NCBI GenBank assembly: GCA_031292755.1
Contig: JARLGM010000015.1
Coordinates: 1-63,938 of the forward strand
DNA: 63,938 bases
Source of the DNA: Candidatus Sulfopaludibacter sp.
GTDB taxonomy: Bacteria > Acidobacteriota > Terriglobia > Bryobacterales > Bryobacteraceae
Reading direction: 5' to 3'
Shown here: positions 44,533-52,738 of the stretch, piece after piece
How positions within the stretch are numbered: position 1 is the stretch's first letter
How the letters are laid out: each line of letters begins with the position of its first letter
The notes under the pieces: generated by a model
Told to the model about the DNA's origin: nothing
The model's database searches: none
What the model saw: only the letters and a program-made list of their open reading frames with translations
Program-made: the position numbers and the translations under genes

Positions 44533-45767
44533 TCCGCATACTCGAAAGCAAACAGGTGGGCCGCCTGTTGGCGCGCAAGGCCGCGCGCTTGACCGAGGCC
44601 GAAACCGTGGTGCGGCCGATCCTCGAAGCCGTGCGCCGGCGCGGCGATGCGGCGCTCCTGGAATACGCCCGCCGGTTCGACAAACTGGTACGGAAGAGCG
44701 TGCGCGTTCCGGAGAAGGAACTGCGCGTGGCCGAAGCAGCGCTCGCGCCGGAATTTCGCGTTGCGGTCGAAACGGCCGCGGTCAACATCCGGCGATTCGC
44801 GGAACTGCAGATGCCGCGCGAATGGATGAAGCCCGCGGGCGCTGGCATGCGCCTGGGACAGGTGGTGCGTCCGCTCGATACTGTAGCGGCCTACATCCCC
44901 TCCGGCCGCTATCCCCTGCCCTCAACGATCATGATGACGGCCATTCCCGCGCAGGTGGCGGGCGTGCCCAACATCTGCGTGGCGTCGCCCCAGCCCGTGC
45001 GCGAAGTCTTCGGCACGGCAGCCCTGCTGGGGCTCACGCACGTTTTCCAGATGGGCGGAGCGCAGGCCATCGCCGCGTTCGCCTACGGAACCCGCACCGT
45101 GCCGCGCGCCGACCGCATCGTCGGTCCCGGCAACATCTACGTCGCCGCCGCCAAGAAACTCCTCGCCGGCGAAGTGGGAATCGATTTCATCGCCGGCCCC
45201 ACCGAGATCCTGATCGTTGCCGCCGAAGGCGATCCGTGCCACCTCGCCGCGGACCTGCTGGCTCAGGCGGAGCATGACGTGGATGCCTCGGCGGTCCTGT
45301 TGACTCCCTCGAAGCGGCTGGCCCGGGCCGTCGCAAAAGAAGTGGATCGCCAACTCTCCACCCTGCCCACTGCGCCGGTGGCGTCGAAATCCATCGCGCG
45401 TAATTCCGCCATCGTGCTGGTCAGTTCGCTCGATGAAGCCATGGAAATCTCGAATCGCTTCGCGCCGGAACATCTCAGCATCCCCGATCGCTCGCTGCTG
45501 GCGCGGGTGCGTCATGCCGGTAGCGTGTTCGTGGGACCTTTCAGTCCCGAAGCGGCGGGAGATTACGCTTCCGGTCCGAATCATGTGCTGCCCACCAGCG
45601 GGGCGGCCCGGCAGCGTGGAGGGCTCAGCGTGGCAGACTACCTGAAAGTGATTTCCGTGCAGGAGTTGAGCCGCCTCGCGCTAAAACGCCTCGCGCCCGC
45701 CATCACTACACTGGCACGAGCGGAAGGGCTGGAAGCGCACGCGCGCAGCGTGGAGGTGCGCCTGTGA
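44529..45767 (+). CDS. hisD: Histidinol dehydrogenase
   Basis: A 412-residue NAD-dependent zinc enzyme performing the last two oxidations, histidinol to histidine. Motifs: [82 protein letters not shown] and [19 protein letters not shown]. Start is GTG 44529, overlapping the hisG stop (GTGA); the frame extends upstream only as a shadow of hisG. Slightly short compared with the usual 430 residues, at the N-terminus. Confidence 0.95.
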   Translation: MIRILESKQVGRLLARKAARLTEAETVVRPILEAVRRRGDAALLEYARRFDKLVRKSVRVPEKELRVAEAALAPEFRVAVETAAVNIRRFAELQMPREWMKPAGAGMRLGQVVRPLDTVAAYIPSGRYPLPSTIMMTAIPAQVAGVPNICVASPQPVREVFGTAALLGLTHVFQMGGAQAIAAFAYGTRTVPRADRIVGPGNIYVAAAKKLLAGEVGIDFIAGPTEILIVAAEGDPCHLAADLLAQAEHDVDASAVLLTPSKRLARAVAKEVDRQLSTLPTAPVASKSIARNSAIVLVSSLDEAMEISNRFAPEHLSIPDRSLLARVRHAGSVFVGPFSPEAAGDYASGPNHVLPTSGAARQRGGLSVADYLKVISVQELSRLALKRLAPAITTLARAEGLEAHARSVEVRL

Positions 45768-46843
45768 AAGCCCTGAAACTCCCCAAGGGCGGCATCAAGC
45801 CGCGGCCCGCGGTGCTCTCGATGGCCCCCTATTCGCCGCCCACCGGAGGCCGCCTCGACAAACTGCGACTCGATTTCAACGAAAATACCGTGGGCTGTTC
45901 CCCGCGCGTGATCGAGGCCTTGAAGACGCAGATCTCCGCCGGACAACTGGCCGTCTACCCCGAGTACAGCCAGGCCAAGGAAGCCGTCGCGGCGTACTTT
46001 CACGTGAAGCCGGAGCGGTTCGTCTTCACCAACGGCACCGATGAAGCCATTCAGGTTTTCGTCAATACCTACGTGGACGATGGCCAGGAAGTGGTGATGT
46101 TGAAACCCTCCTACGCCATGTATCGCTTCTATTCGGAAGTGGCGGGCGCGCGCATCAAAGAGGTGGCGTATCCGTATCCCGCGATGGAGTTCCCACTGCA
46201 AGAGGTGCTCGACGCCATCACGCCCGAGACGCGGGCCGTCATCTTCGCCAACCCGAATAACCCGACGGGCACCGGCATCTCGCTGCTAGGCATCGAGCGC
46301 ATTCTGCACCGGGCCCGCAAGGCCGTGGTGATGGTGGACGAAGCGTACTACGAATTCTCCGGCGTCACCGCCCTTACCGAAATCGAGCGCGTCCCCAACC
46401 TGTTCGTCTGCCGCACCTTTTCCAAAGTGTTCGGCATGGCCGCCATGCGCCTGGGCTGCCTGTTTTCGCACGAGGCCAACGTGGCGCTGCTGCATAAGGC
46501 GCAGTCGCCGTACAGCGTAAACTCGCTGGCGGTAACGGCGGCGCAGGCCGCAATCCAGGACCCGGCCTACGTAGAAACTTACGTGGCGGAAGTGCTGGCG
46601 GCGCGCGAACTGCTCTGCTTCGGCCTGGAAAAGTTGGGGATCACCTACGTGCCCAGCTCCGGCAATTTTGTCCTGGGTCATTTCGGCAAGCGCGCGTTGG
46701 AAGTGCGCGACGCCCTGCGCGGCGAAGGCATCCTGGTGCGCGACCGCAGCTATGAAGCACCGGGATGCGTCCGCATCACCGTAGGGACGCGCGAGCAGAC
46801 CCGCCGCCTGCTGGCCGAATTGGAGAAAGTCTGGAACCAATGA
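45764..46843 (+). CDS. hisC: Histidinol-phosphate aminotransferase
   Basis: A 359-residue fold-type I PLP enzyme converting imidazole-acetol phosphate to histidinol phosphate. Family features: LRLDFNENTVGCSPRV at the N-terminus, FANPNNPTGT, VDEAYYEFSG and Lys221 in CRTFSKVFGMAAMRLG for PLP. GTG start at 45764, 4-nt overlap with hisD. It may also serve other aromatic amino acids, as HisC homologues sometimes do. Confidence 0.94.
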   Translation: MKALKLPKGGIKPRPAVLSMAPYSPPTGGRLDKLRLDFNENTVGCSPRVIEALKTQISAGQLAVYPEYSQAKEAVAAYFHVKPERFVFTNGTDEAIQVFVNTYVDDGQEVVMLKPSYAMYRFYSEVAGARIKEVAYPYPAMEFPLQEVLDAITPETRAVIFANPNNPTGTGISLLGIERILHRARKAVVMVDEAYYEFSGVTALTEIERVPNLFVCRTFSKVFGMAAMRLGCLFSHEANVALLHKAQSPYSVNSLAVTAAQAAIQDPAYVETYVAEVLAARELLCFGLEKLGITYVPSSGNFVLGHFGKRALEVRDALRGEGILVRDRSYEAPGCVRITVGTREQTRRLLAELEKVWNQ

Positions 46844-47499
46844 AACCGCTGCTGGTATTCGACATGGATGGCGTGCTGGTGGACGTCACCGAATCCTACC
46901 GCGAAACCATCTCCCGCACGGTGGAGCACTTCACCGGCACGCGCATTCCCAATGAAACAATCCAGGAATTCAAGAACCAGGGCGGCTGGAACGACGATTG
47001 GAAACTGTCGCACCACATCGTCACCGGCGTGGGAGTGGATGCGTCGTTCGACGAAGTGAAGGCTCACTTTCAGAACCTGTTTCACGGCAACGGCAGCGAT
47101 GGTCTCATCCTGCGCGAGAAATGGGTGGCGCGGCCCGGTGTGCTGGAAAAGCTGAACCGGCAGTTCCGCTTCGCCCTGTTCACCGGACGCCCCAAAGAAG
47201 AAGCAGCCCTCACCCTGAATCGCTTCGCGCCGGAAATCGTGTTCGACCCGATCTTAGGCATGTATGAGGTGCAGAATCACAAGCCCGCGCCGGACGGCCT
47301 TCTGACGATGCAGGCCGCGTTCTACGTGGGCGATACCATTGACGACGCGCGGTGCGCCAAGGCGGCCAATGTGCCGTTCATCGGCATCGCGGCGCCTTCC
47401 AACCCGCTTTACGTGGACCTGGTCTTCCTCTTTCAGGAGACCGGGGCTTACGCCATCGTGGACGACATCAACTATCTGGACGAGGTGTTCGCATCGTGA
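46840..47499 (+). CDS. HAD-superfamily phosphatase, probable histidinol-phosphatase
   Basis: A 219-residue HAD subfamily IA hydrolase with all four motifs: nucleophile Asp8 and Asp10 in [11 protein letters not shown], Thr115 in LFTGRP, Lys148 in NHKPAPDG, and Asp165/Asp169 in [10 protein letters not shown], plus an alpha-helical cap (about 17-95). It overlaps hisC and hisB by 4 nt each. The operon has neither a HisB N-terminal phosphatase domain, HisN nor a PHP-type HisK, so this protein most likely supplies histidinol-phosphate phosphatase activity. That assignment is by context; substrate specificity cannot be read from sequence. Confidence 0.8.
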   Translation: MKPLLVFDMDGVLVDVTESYRETISRTVEHFTGTRIPNETIQEFKNQGGWNDDWKLSHHIVTGVGVDASFDEVKAHFQNLFHGNGSDGLILREKWVARPGVLEKLNRQFRFALFTGRPKEEAALTLNRFAPEIVFDPILGMYEVQNHKPAPDGLLTMQAAFYVGDTIDDARCAKAANVPFIGIAAPSNPLYVDLVFLFQETGAYAIVDDINYLDEVFAS

Positions 47500-48083
47500 G
47501 AAGCGCCACCCTGCAACGGGACACAAGGGAGACCAAAATCGGCGGCTCCCTGAAGATCGAAGGCCGCGGCCGTTACGAAATCTCCACCGGCATCCGCTTC
47601 TTCGATCACATGCTGGAACTGTTTACGAAGCATGGCGGCTTCGACCTGAAACTCCACGCCGACGGCGACCTGGACGTGGACCAGCATCACACCGTGGAAG
47701 ACGCCGGGATCGTGCTCGGGCAGCTTTTCGCGCAGGCGCTGGGCGATCGCAAGGGCATCAATCGCGCGGGCTATTTCGTCCTGCCGATGGACGAAACGCT
47801 GGCGGTGGTGGCGGTGGATCTGGGCGGCCGTCCCGCGCTGGTATACAAAGACCGGGTCAAGGTGCGGCAGGTGGGCGATCTGCAAACCGAACTGGTGGAG
47901 GATTTTTTCGGCGGCTTCGTGAATCACGCCGGAGCGAACCTGCACGCCAAGGTGCTGTACGGGCGCTCTAATCATCACAAGATCGAAGCCATTTTCAAGT
48001 GCTTCGCGCGGGCCATGAAATACGCCTGTTCCAAAGACGCCCGCCTGAAGGACCAACTGCCATCCACGAAAGGACTGCTATGA
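47496..48083 (+). CDS. hisB: Imidazoleglycerol-phosphate dehydratase
   Basis: A 195-residue manganese enzyme, monofunctional. Its duplicated metal-binding motifs are [17 protein letters not shown] with [15 protein letters not shown] in the first half and [39 protein letters not shown] in the second (quoted by their cores). GTG start at 47496 overlaps the HAD stop; the ATG of hisH overlaps its own stop. Confidence 0.96.
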   Translation: MRSATLQRDTRETKIGGSLKIEGRGRYEISTGIRFFDHMLELFTKHGGFDLKLHADGDLDVDQHHTVEDAGIVLGQLFAQALGDRKGINRAGYFVLPMDETLAVVAVDLGGRPALVYKDRVKVRQVGDLQTELVEDFFGGFVNHAGANLHAKVLYGRSNHHKIEAIFKCFARAMKYACSKDARLKDQLPSTKGLL

Positions 48084-48673
48084 TCGCGATATTCGATTAC
48101 GGCGCCGGCAATCTGCGCAGCGTGCAGAACACCCTGGGCGAGCTCGGTTGCGAGTACACGCTGGTGCGCGACGCGGCCGGATTGCAGCAGGCATCGAAGA
48201 TCATCCTGCCGGGCGTCGGCCACTTTGGCCAGATGATGCGCGCGCTGGATGCGCTGGAAGTGCGCCAGACCCTGCTCGAAAGGATTCGGGCGGGCGTTCC
48301 GTTCCTGGGAATCTGCCTGGGCATGCAGGCTCTCTTCGAGCGCAGCGAAGAAGCTCCCGAAGTGCGCGGCCTCGGCTTCTATCCCGGCGAAGTACGGCGC
48401 TTCCCCGCGGACGCCCGCGTGCCGCACATGGGATGGAATGAACTCGAAATCCAGCCCGCGTCCCGACTGGTGCGCAATTTGAGTGCGCGCCCCTACGTCT
48501 ATTTCGCGCACAGCTATTACGTGCCCGAAAACTCCCGGGCCGCCGCCACCTGCACCTACGAAGTGAAATACACGGCCGCGCTGGAATCGGCAAACGTGTA
48601 CGGCGTGCAATTCCACCCCGAAAAGTCGGGGTCCGTGGGACTGCGGATCGTAAGCAATTTTCTGGAAGTCTGA
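48080..48673 (+). CDS. hisH: Imidazole glycerol phosphate synthase, glutaminase subunit
   Basis: A 197-residue class I glutamine amidotransferase supplying ammonia to HisF. The nucleophile elbow is FLGICLGMQ (Cys near residue 79) and the His-Glu pair is in VQFHPEKSG; the oxyanion strand is ILPGVGHFG. It begins [15 protein letters not shown] as expected. ATG at 48080 overlaps hisB by 4 nt; the hisF ATG shares one base with its stop codon. Confidence 0.96.
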   Translation: MIAIFDYGAGNLRSVQNTLGELGCEYTLVRDAAGLQQASKIILPGVGHFGQMMRALDALEVRQTLLERIRAGVPFLGICLGMQALFERSEEAPEVRGLGFYPGEVRRFPADARVPHMGWNELEIQPASRLVRNLSARPYVYFAHSYYVPENSRAAATCTYEVKYTAALESANVYGVQFHPEKSGSVGLRIVSNFLEV

Positions 48674-49437
48674 TGCTTGCGAAACGAATCATTCCCTGTT
48701 TAGACGTGACGGGCGGACGCGTGGTGAAGGGCGTCAACTTCGTCAACCTGCGCGATGCGGGCGACCCGGTGGAACTGGCCGGCCGTTACAATCGCGATGG
48801 CGCCGACGAACTGGTCTTCCTGGACATCACCGCGTCCAGCGATGCCCGCGAAATCATGGCGGACGTGGTGGCGCGCACGTCGCGCAAGGTGTTTATCCCG
48901 CTGGCTGTGGGCGGCGGCATCCGCAGCATCGCCGACGCGCGCCGCATCCTGATGTCCGGCGCGGACAAGATTTCGGTGAATACCGCGGCCGTACGGCGTC
49001 CGGAGCTGATCGCCGAATTGAGCGGCGAGTTCGGCGCGCAGGCCGTCGTGCTGGCCATCGACGCGCGGCGTCAGGCGCCCGGCAAGTGGCATGTCTACAC
49101 GCGCGGCGGCCGCGACGACGAAGGCATCGACGCAGTGGCATGGGCGGCGAGGGGCGAAGCGCTGGGTGCCGGCGAGATTCTGCTCACCAGCATGGATACC
49201 GACGGCGTGCAGGACGGCTTCGATTGCCCGCTCACGCGCGCCGTTTCCCGGGCGACGCACATTCCCATCATCGCCAGCGGCGGCGCGGGCACGCCCGAAC
49301 ATTTCGTCCGCGTCCTCACCGACGGGTGCGCGGACGCGGCGCTGGCCGCCTCCATCTTCCACTACGGAACCTTCACCGTCAACCAACTGAAGGAAGAGTT
49401 GGACAAGCGCGGCATTCCGGTGAGGCCGCCCGCATGA
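48673..49437 (+). CDS. hisF: Imidazole glycerol phosphate synthase, cyclase subunit
   Basis: A 254-residue TIM-barrel cyclase. Asp11 in [18 protein letters not shown] and Asp130 region in VLAIDARRQ are the catalytic aspartates; [22 protein letters not shown] and the phosphate-binding [11 protein letters not shown] are intact. It forms the synthase with HisH, producing IGP and AICAR. TGATG junction with hisH and ATGA with hisA indicate coupled translation. Confidence 0.96.
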   Translation: MLAKRIIPCLDVTGGRVVKGVNFVNLRDAGDPVELAGRYNRDGADELVFLDITASSDAREIMADVVARTSRKVFIPLAVGGGIRSIADARRILMSGADKISVNTAAVRRPELIAELSGEFGAQAVVLAIDARRQAPGKWHVYTRGGRDDEGIDAVAWAARGEALGAGEILLTSMDTDGVQDGFDCPLTRAVSRATHIPIIASGGAGTPEHFVRVLTDGCADAALAASIFHYGTFTVNQLKEELDKRGIPVRPPA

Positions 49438-50132
49438 TTTTCCCCTGCATCGACCTGATGGACGGCAAAGTGGTGCAGCTCATCCAGGGCCGCGACAAAG
49501 CGCTGGAGGGCGATTCGCCGGAGGAAATGCTGCGCAGGTTCGCCGCGTTCCCCGAAATCCAGGTGATCGATCTGGATGCCGCCATGGGCCGCGGTTCCAA
49601 TGACCGCCTGGTCCGCATGATCGCATCGCGCGCCGTCACACGCGTGGGCGGCGGCGTCCGCACGGCAGCACGGGCACAGACTCTGGTGCAACAGGGCGCA
49701 CACAAAGTCATCGCCGGCACCAGCGCATTTACCAAGACCGGCATCAACCATCCGCTGCTGGCGGAATTGCGCGACGCCGTGGGCCGGGATCGCCTGATCA
49801 TTGCGGTGGATTCCAAAGGCGGCCGCATCGTGGTCAAAGGCTGGCAGGAAGCCACGGATCTGGCCGCCGAGGAGGTGCTCCACTCCCTTGAACCTTATTG
49901 CTCGGGATTCCTCTGCACTTATGTCGATAAGGAAGGCATGATGCAGGGCACCGATCTGGACTGGTTCCGGCGCCTGCGCGCAGCCACATCGCTGGAACTG
50001 ACCGCGGCCGGCGGCGTCACCACTCTGGATGACGTGCGCGCCCTGCTCGCCATGAACGTACACGCCGCTCTGGGGATGGCGATCTACACGGGCCGGTTGC
50101 GCCTGGAGGATCTGCTACAGTTGACCCCATGA
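49434..50132 (+). CDS. hisA: Phosphoribosylformimino-5-aminoimidazole carboxamide ribotide isomerase
   Basis: A 232-residue TIM barrel homologous to HisF, catalysing the Amadori rearrangement of ProFAR. Asp7 in [14 protein letters not shown] and the second catalytic Asp in [16 protein letters not shown] are present, along with [15 protein letters not shown] and [14 protein letters not shown] at 49434 (4-nt overlap with hisF); the stop overlaps ridA. HisA rather than the dual PriA is assumed, since nothing here points to a tryptophan role. Confidence 0.95.
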   Translation: MIFPCIDLMDGKVVQLIQGRDKALEGDSPEEMLRRFAAFPEIQVIDLDAAMGRGSNDRLVRMIASRAVTRVGGGVRTAARAQTLVQQGAHKVIAGTSAFTKTGINHPLLAELRDAVGRDRLIIAVDSKGGRIVVKGWQEATDLAAEEVLHSLEPYCSGFLCTYVDKEGMMQGTDLDWFRRLRAATSLELTAAGGVTTLDDVRALLAMNVHAALGMAIYTGRLRLEDLLQLTP

Positions 50133-50560
50133 AGACTATCGCAGCGCTGCTTCTTCTCACGCTTTCCCTCTCCGCCGCCAGGAAGACCATCGTGCCTCCG
50201 GAATTCGCCGCCACCGCCGCCACGGCGCCTTACAGCCCCGGCATTCTGGTGGACGGGACCCTCTACGTCTCGGGTACCGTGGGTCAGGACATCAAGACCT
50301 CGCAGATCCCGGCAGAGTTCGAACAGGAAGTGAAAGTCTGCCTGGACCGCATCGGCCTGGTGCTGAAAGCGGCCGGCATGACGTTCGACGATGTAGTCAA
50401 CGTGCAGGTCTATCTCACCGACATGAGCCTGTTCCCGCGCATGAATGCGGTGTATACCGGCGTCTTCAAATCGCCGCGCCCGGCACGGACCACTGTGGGG
50501 GTTACGGCCCTGGCAGTCAGTGCAGCCCATATCGAGATCTCTGTCACCGCCCGTAAGTAG
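50129..50560 (+). CDS. RidA/YER057c-family protein with signal peptide
   Basis: A 143-residue member of the Rid superfamily. A signal peptide (about 1-16, [15 protein letters not shown]) precedes a full Rid domain: YSPGILVDGTLYVSGTVG, QVYLTDMSLFPRMNAVY, and Arg120 in RPARTTVGV, the arginine that binds enamine/imine carboxylates in active RidA deaminases; the C-terminal VSAAHIEISVTA fits too. It overlaps hisA by 4 nt and is the last gene before a terminator. RidA normally works in the cytoplasm on 2-aminoacrylate, so the export signal is odd; the role beside histidine synthesis is unknown. Confidence 0.88.
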   Translation: MKTIAALLLLTLSLSAARKTIVPPEFAATAATAPYSPGILVDGTLYVSGTVGQDIKTSQIPAEFEQEVKVCLDRIGLVLKAAGMTFDDVVNVQVYLTDMSLFPRMNAVYTGVFKSPRPARTTVGVTALAVSAAHIEISVTARK

Positions 50561-50570
50561 CGGCATACTA

Positions 50571-50596
50571 ACCAAGGCCAGCCTTGGTATTTTGTT
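50571..50596 (+). terminator. Intrinsic terminator ending the his operon
   Basis: ACCAAGG (50571-50577) pairs with CCTTGGT (50582-50588) across CCAG, followed by ATTTTGTT. It starts 11 nt after the ridA stop. The U tract is short, so termination may be partial, and the next gene starts 22 nt further on. Confidence 0.7.
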
Positions 50597-50618
50597 GACC
50601 ATCCGTCAGCCTATCGAT

Positions 50619-51527
50619 ATGAGGCTTTTCGCGCTCTTTCTCTTCGGCTCCGCGTTGACGGTGGCCCAGCCCGCGCTTACGGATTTTATTCCACCGCAGA
50701 GCAAGGTAGTGATCGGAATCAATGTGCGCCATATGATTGACTCGGCGCAACTGCCGGACCTGGAGACCGGCAGCCAATCGCTCTCCATGCTCATGCTGGC
50801 GCAGAACGGCCTCTCCGGGCTGAATCCGCTGAAGGATGTGGATTCCGTGCTGATCGCGTCGACAGGCGAAGGCGAACAGCCTCCCACGGTGGCGATCCTG
50901 TGGGGCCGGTTCAGTAACGTTCAACTGGTGGATAAGAAGAACCCCAAGGGCATCGTGAGGCGCATCGGCGACTCCATGCTGGCTGCCGGAGATCCCGGCA
51001 TCGTGAACGCGATTGCCGAACAACGCCCCGGCGCAATGAAAATCACCCAGGCGCTGGCGGAGCGGATCGCCACGCTGGCCGATAAATACGATGTGTGGGG
51101 CACGGGGGATAATCCCCAAGGATTCGCCGCCGCCAAAGGCCAGACCGGCGGGTTGAATGCCGACGCCGTGGACCACTTCGAATTCGGAGCGTCGTTTCAA
51201 AAGGGCCTCACCGCCGAGGCGGCATTCCACCTCAAGTCTCCCCAGGAAGCCGAAAAGATGACTCAATCGCTCCAGTTTTTCGAGGCCATGCTGAGCGCCC
51301 AAAAGACACCCACGAACGGCACGAAGTTCAACCTGAGCACTAAGGATGGCACCGTGAAACTGGCACTATTCATTCCCGAAGAGGAACTGAAGAAGGCCAT
51401 GGCGGCACAGAAGGCATCGCTCAGCCTGACCCCGAAACCGCAGCCCAAGCCCGTGGACACGCGGGGTAAGATCGTCACCAACTCAACCGGCGACACTGTC
51501 AGCGTGACTCTGCCGGGCGGACACTAG
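50619..51527 (+). CDS. Exported protein of unknown function
   Basis: A 302-residue protein with a signal peptide (about 1-18, MRLFALFLFGSALTVAQ). I do not recognise the family. The mature part begins with a soluble domain containing IPPQSKVVIGINVRHMIDS and DVDSVLIASTGEGEQ, has an acidic/helical region with EAEKMTQSLQFFEAML, and ends with a Pro-rich linker and TVSVTLPGGH. The layout resembles acidobacterial proteins of unknown function that evaluate or bind something in the periplasm, but this is a guess. ATG 50619 begins the signal peptide; the upstream open frame is a shadow of ridA. Confidence 0.75.
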   Translation: MRLFALFLFGSALTVAQPALTDFIPPQSKVVIGINVRHMIDSAQLPDLETGSQSLSMLMLAQNGLSGLNPLKDVDSVLIASTGEGEQPPTVAILWGRFSNVQLVDKKNPKGIVRRIGDSMLAAGDPGIVNAIAEQRPGAMKITQALAERIATLADKYDVWGTGDNPQGFAAAKGQTGGLNADAVDHFEFGASFQKGLTAEAAFHLKSPQEAEKMTQSLQFFEAMLSAQKTPTNGTKFNLSTKDGTVKLALFIPEEELKKAMAAQKASLSLTPKPQPKPVDTRGKIVTNSTGDTVSVTLPGGH

Positions 51528-51685
51528 CCCGGCCCGCAGCGTCTTGGGTCCCGGTGGACAGATGCGGTGGATGGCTGCCAGATCGGAGAATTGGCCGGAG
51601 CGCTCCGCATCACGCCAAACAGACCAAGTAGAATACTCTATCGGTGGTAGTTACCTGGCGCGCTCCGGTACGTCTCACAGTACGG

Positions 51686-52033
51686 ATGACCAGAATTGCG
51701 TGTTTCTTATTTGCGGCCGGCCTTGCTCTGGCAGGCCTAAGCTTCGCAAGCTCAGTAGCTTATGAAGTTCTTCTGCCGCAGCCCATACAGGCCGGCAACC
51801 TCCGGTTGGCACCCGGGCAGTATCGCGTGACGCTGGACGGAAAGGATGCGGTTTTTACGGATGTCCGCAGCGCCCGGTCTTTCCGGACGGCGGTGACGGT
51901 GGAAGACGGGCCAGCCCGCTACAACGCCACCCGCATCAGCACCAGCAAAGATGCCGGCATGGAACGGATGGACGCCATCGAACTGGCGGGCACGGGAACC
52001 AAAATCGAATTCACCAGCCCAACGCTGCCTTAA
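51686..52033 (+). CDS. Small exported protein of unknown function
   Basis: A 115-residue protein with a signal peptide (about 1-22, TRIACFLFAAGLALAGLSFA) and a compact beta-rich remainder: VAYEVLLPQPIQAGNLRLAPGQYRV, DGKDAVFTDVRS, and IELAGTGTKIEFTSPTLP. It is similar in style to small acidobacterial secreted proteins with a 'LAPGxYxV' motif. The ATG at 51686 is chosen since the longer frame upstream adds no recognisable signal. Its TAA shares a TTAA with the stop of the convergent small gene. Confidence 0.65.
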   Translation: MTRIACFLFAAGLALAGLSFASSVAYEVLLPQPIQAGNLRLAPGQYRVTLDGKDAVFTDVRSARSFRTAVTVEDGPARYNATRISTSKDAGMERMDAIELAGTGTKIEFTSPTLP

Positions 52034-52212
52034 GCCACACGGGGCTCCGCAAGTTCCTCCACCGGGACATCCTCGTTCCTGGCGGCTTCAAAGCCTTTGG
52101 TTACCTGCCACCGGTGCCATTCCCGTACGGCCAGAGTGGCTCGGTGCAGTTCTTCGTCATGAGCCAGCAGGCAGACTTTGCAGTATGCCCCACTCGTTGA
52201 TTCTTGCTTCAT
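52030..52212 (-). CDS. Small conserved-looking protein with CxxC motif
   Basis: A 60-residue protein. A Cys-X2-Cys followed by His residues (YCKVCLLAHDEELH) suggests a metal-binding knuckle, then a helix with REWHRWQVTKGFEAARN and an acidic tail. A Shine-Dalgarno (AGGAAG) precedes the ATG at 52212, which I prefer over the in-frame start at 52353. I do not recognise the family. Composition and the ribosome-binding site argue that it is real. Confidence 0.6.
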   Translation of the reverse strand: MKQESTSGAYCKVCLLAHDEELHRATLAVREWHRWQVTKGFEAARNEDVPVEELAEPRVA

Positions 52213-52698
52213 CTTCTTCCTTTTGGCGGGCGGCCCCCTAAAGTTCGCCGAAACTGGAGGAGGGACCGCCTGCCTCTTAAGCGAATTGAACAAACAATAA
52301 CCCGCAATACACTTATCGACAAGACGCTCGTTAGTAATTAGGCGCTGATGCACCAGCGGTAGGAACGGTTCACTGCTGAATAGCAGGCAAGGTTATGTTA
52401 ACGCCAGAGAGTACGGCTAACTTTGGATATCACCCGGTACTCATACCTTTGGCGCTCGCTTCGTTGTTTTGTTGCGTCCCCAGCCTCGCTGTAGCTGAAG
52501 CGTTTCGCGAGACACAACACGAAACCGCTCCCAAACTCGCAAAGCGACTGCGGAAAATCCCCCAGGGGAGCAGCTAATTGCCCCGTATTCAGCAAAATAT
52601 GCACTGGTTGGCAAAATCGACGGCGTTTTTCATTGAGAAACTTCAATCGCCATAGCGAAATCCCCTTCCCGTCATGCAAGCGGAATCCGCATAATGTC
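52213..52698. other. Long intergenic region before the TonB-dependent protein gene
   Basis: About 490 nt without a supportable gene. A 60-codon plus-strand frame (52395-52577) has a hydrophobic middle but no family resemblance, and I do not call it. The region is less GC-rich than its surroundings and must contain the promoters for the small minus-strand gene and for the TonB-dependent gene. I found no known riboswitch motif. Confidence 0.4.
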
Positions 52699-52719
52699 CC
52701 CCAGGTCTTGGGGTTTTTT
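52699..52719 (+). terminator. Terminator-like hairpin in the leader of the TonB-dependent gene
   Basis: CCCCA (52699-52703) pairs with TGGGG (52709-52713) across GGTCT and runs into TTTTTT (52714-52719), just before the Shine-Dalgarno GGAGGG and ATG 52739. It could be an attenuator for the downstream gene or simply the terminator of an unseen upstream transcript. Confidence 0.55.
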
Positions 52720-52738
52720 CACCTGGAGGGATAACAAA

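Noticed and set aside
52395..52577. 60-codon frame with a hydrophobic centre before the TonB-dependent gene
   Set aside because: No good ribosome-binding site, no recognisable family, and the C-terminus looks random. Kept only as a remark on the intergenic region.
52213..52698. Cobalamin or other known riboswitch upstream of the TonB-dependent gene
   Set aside because: I could not find the conserved core motifs of known classes; only a terminator hairpin is visible.
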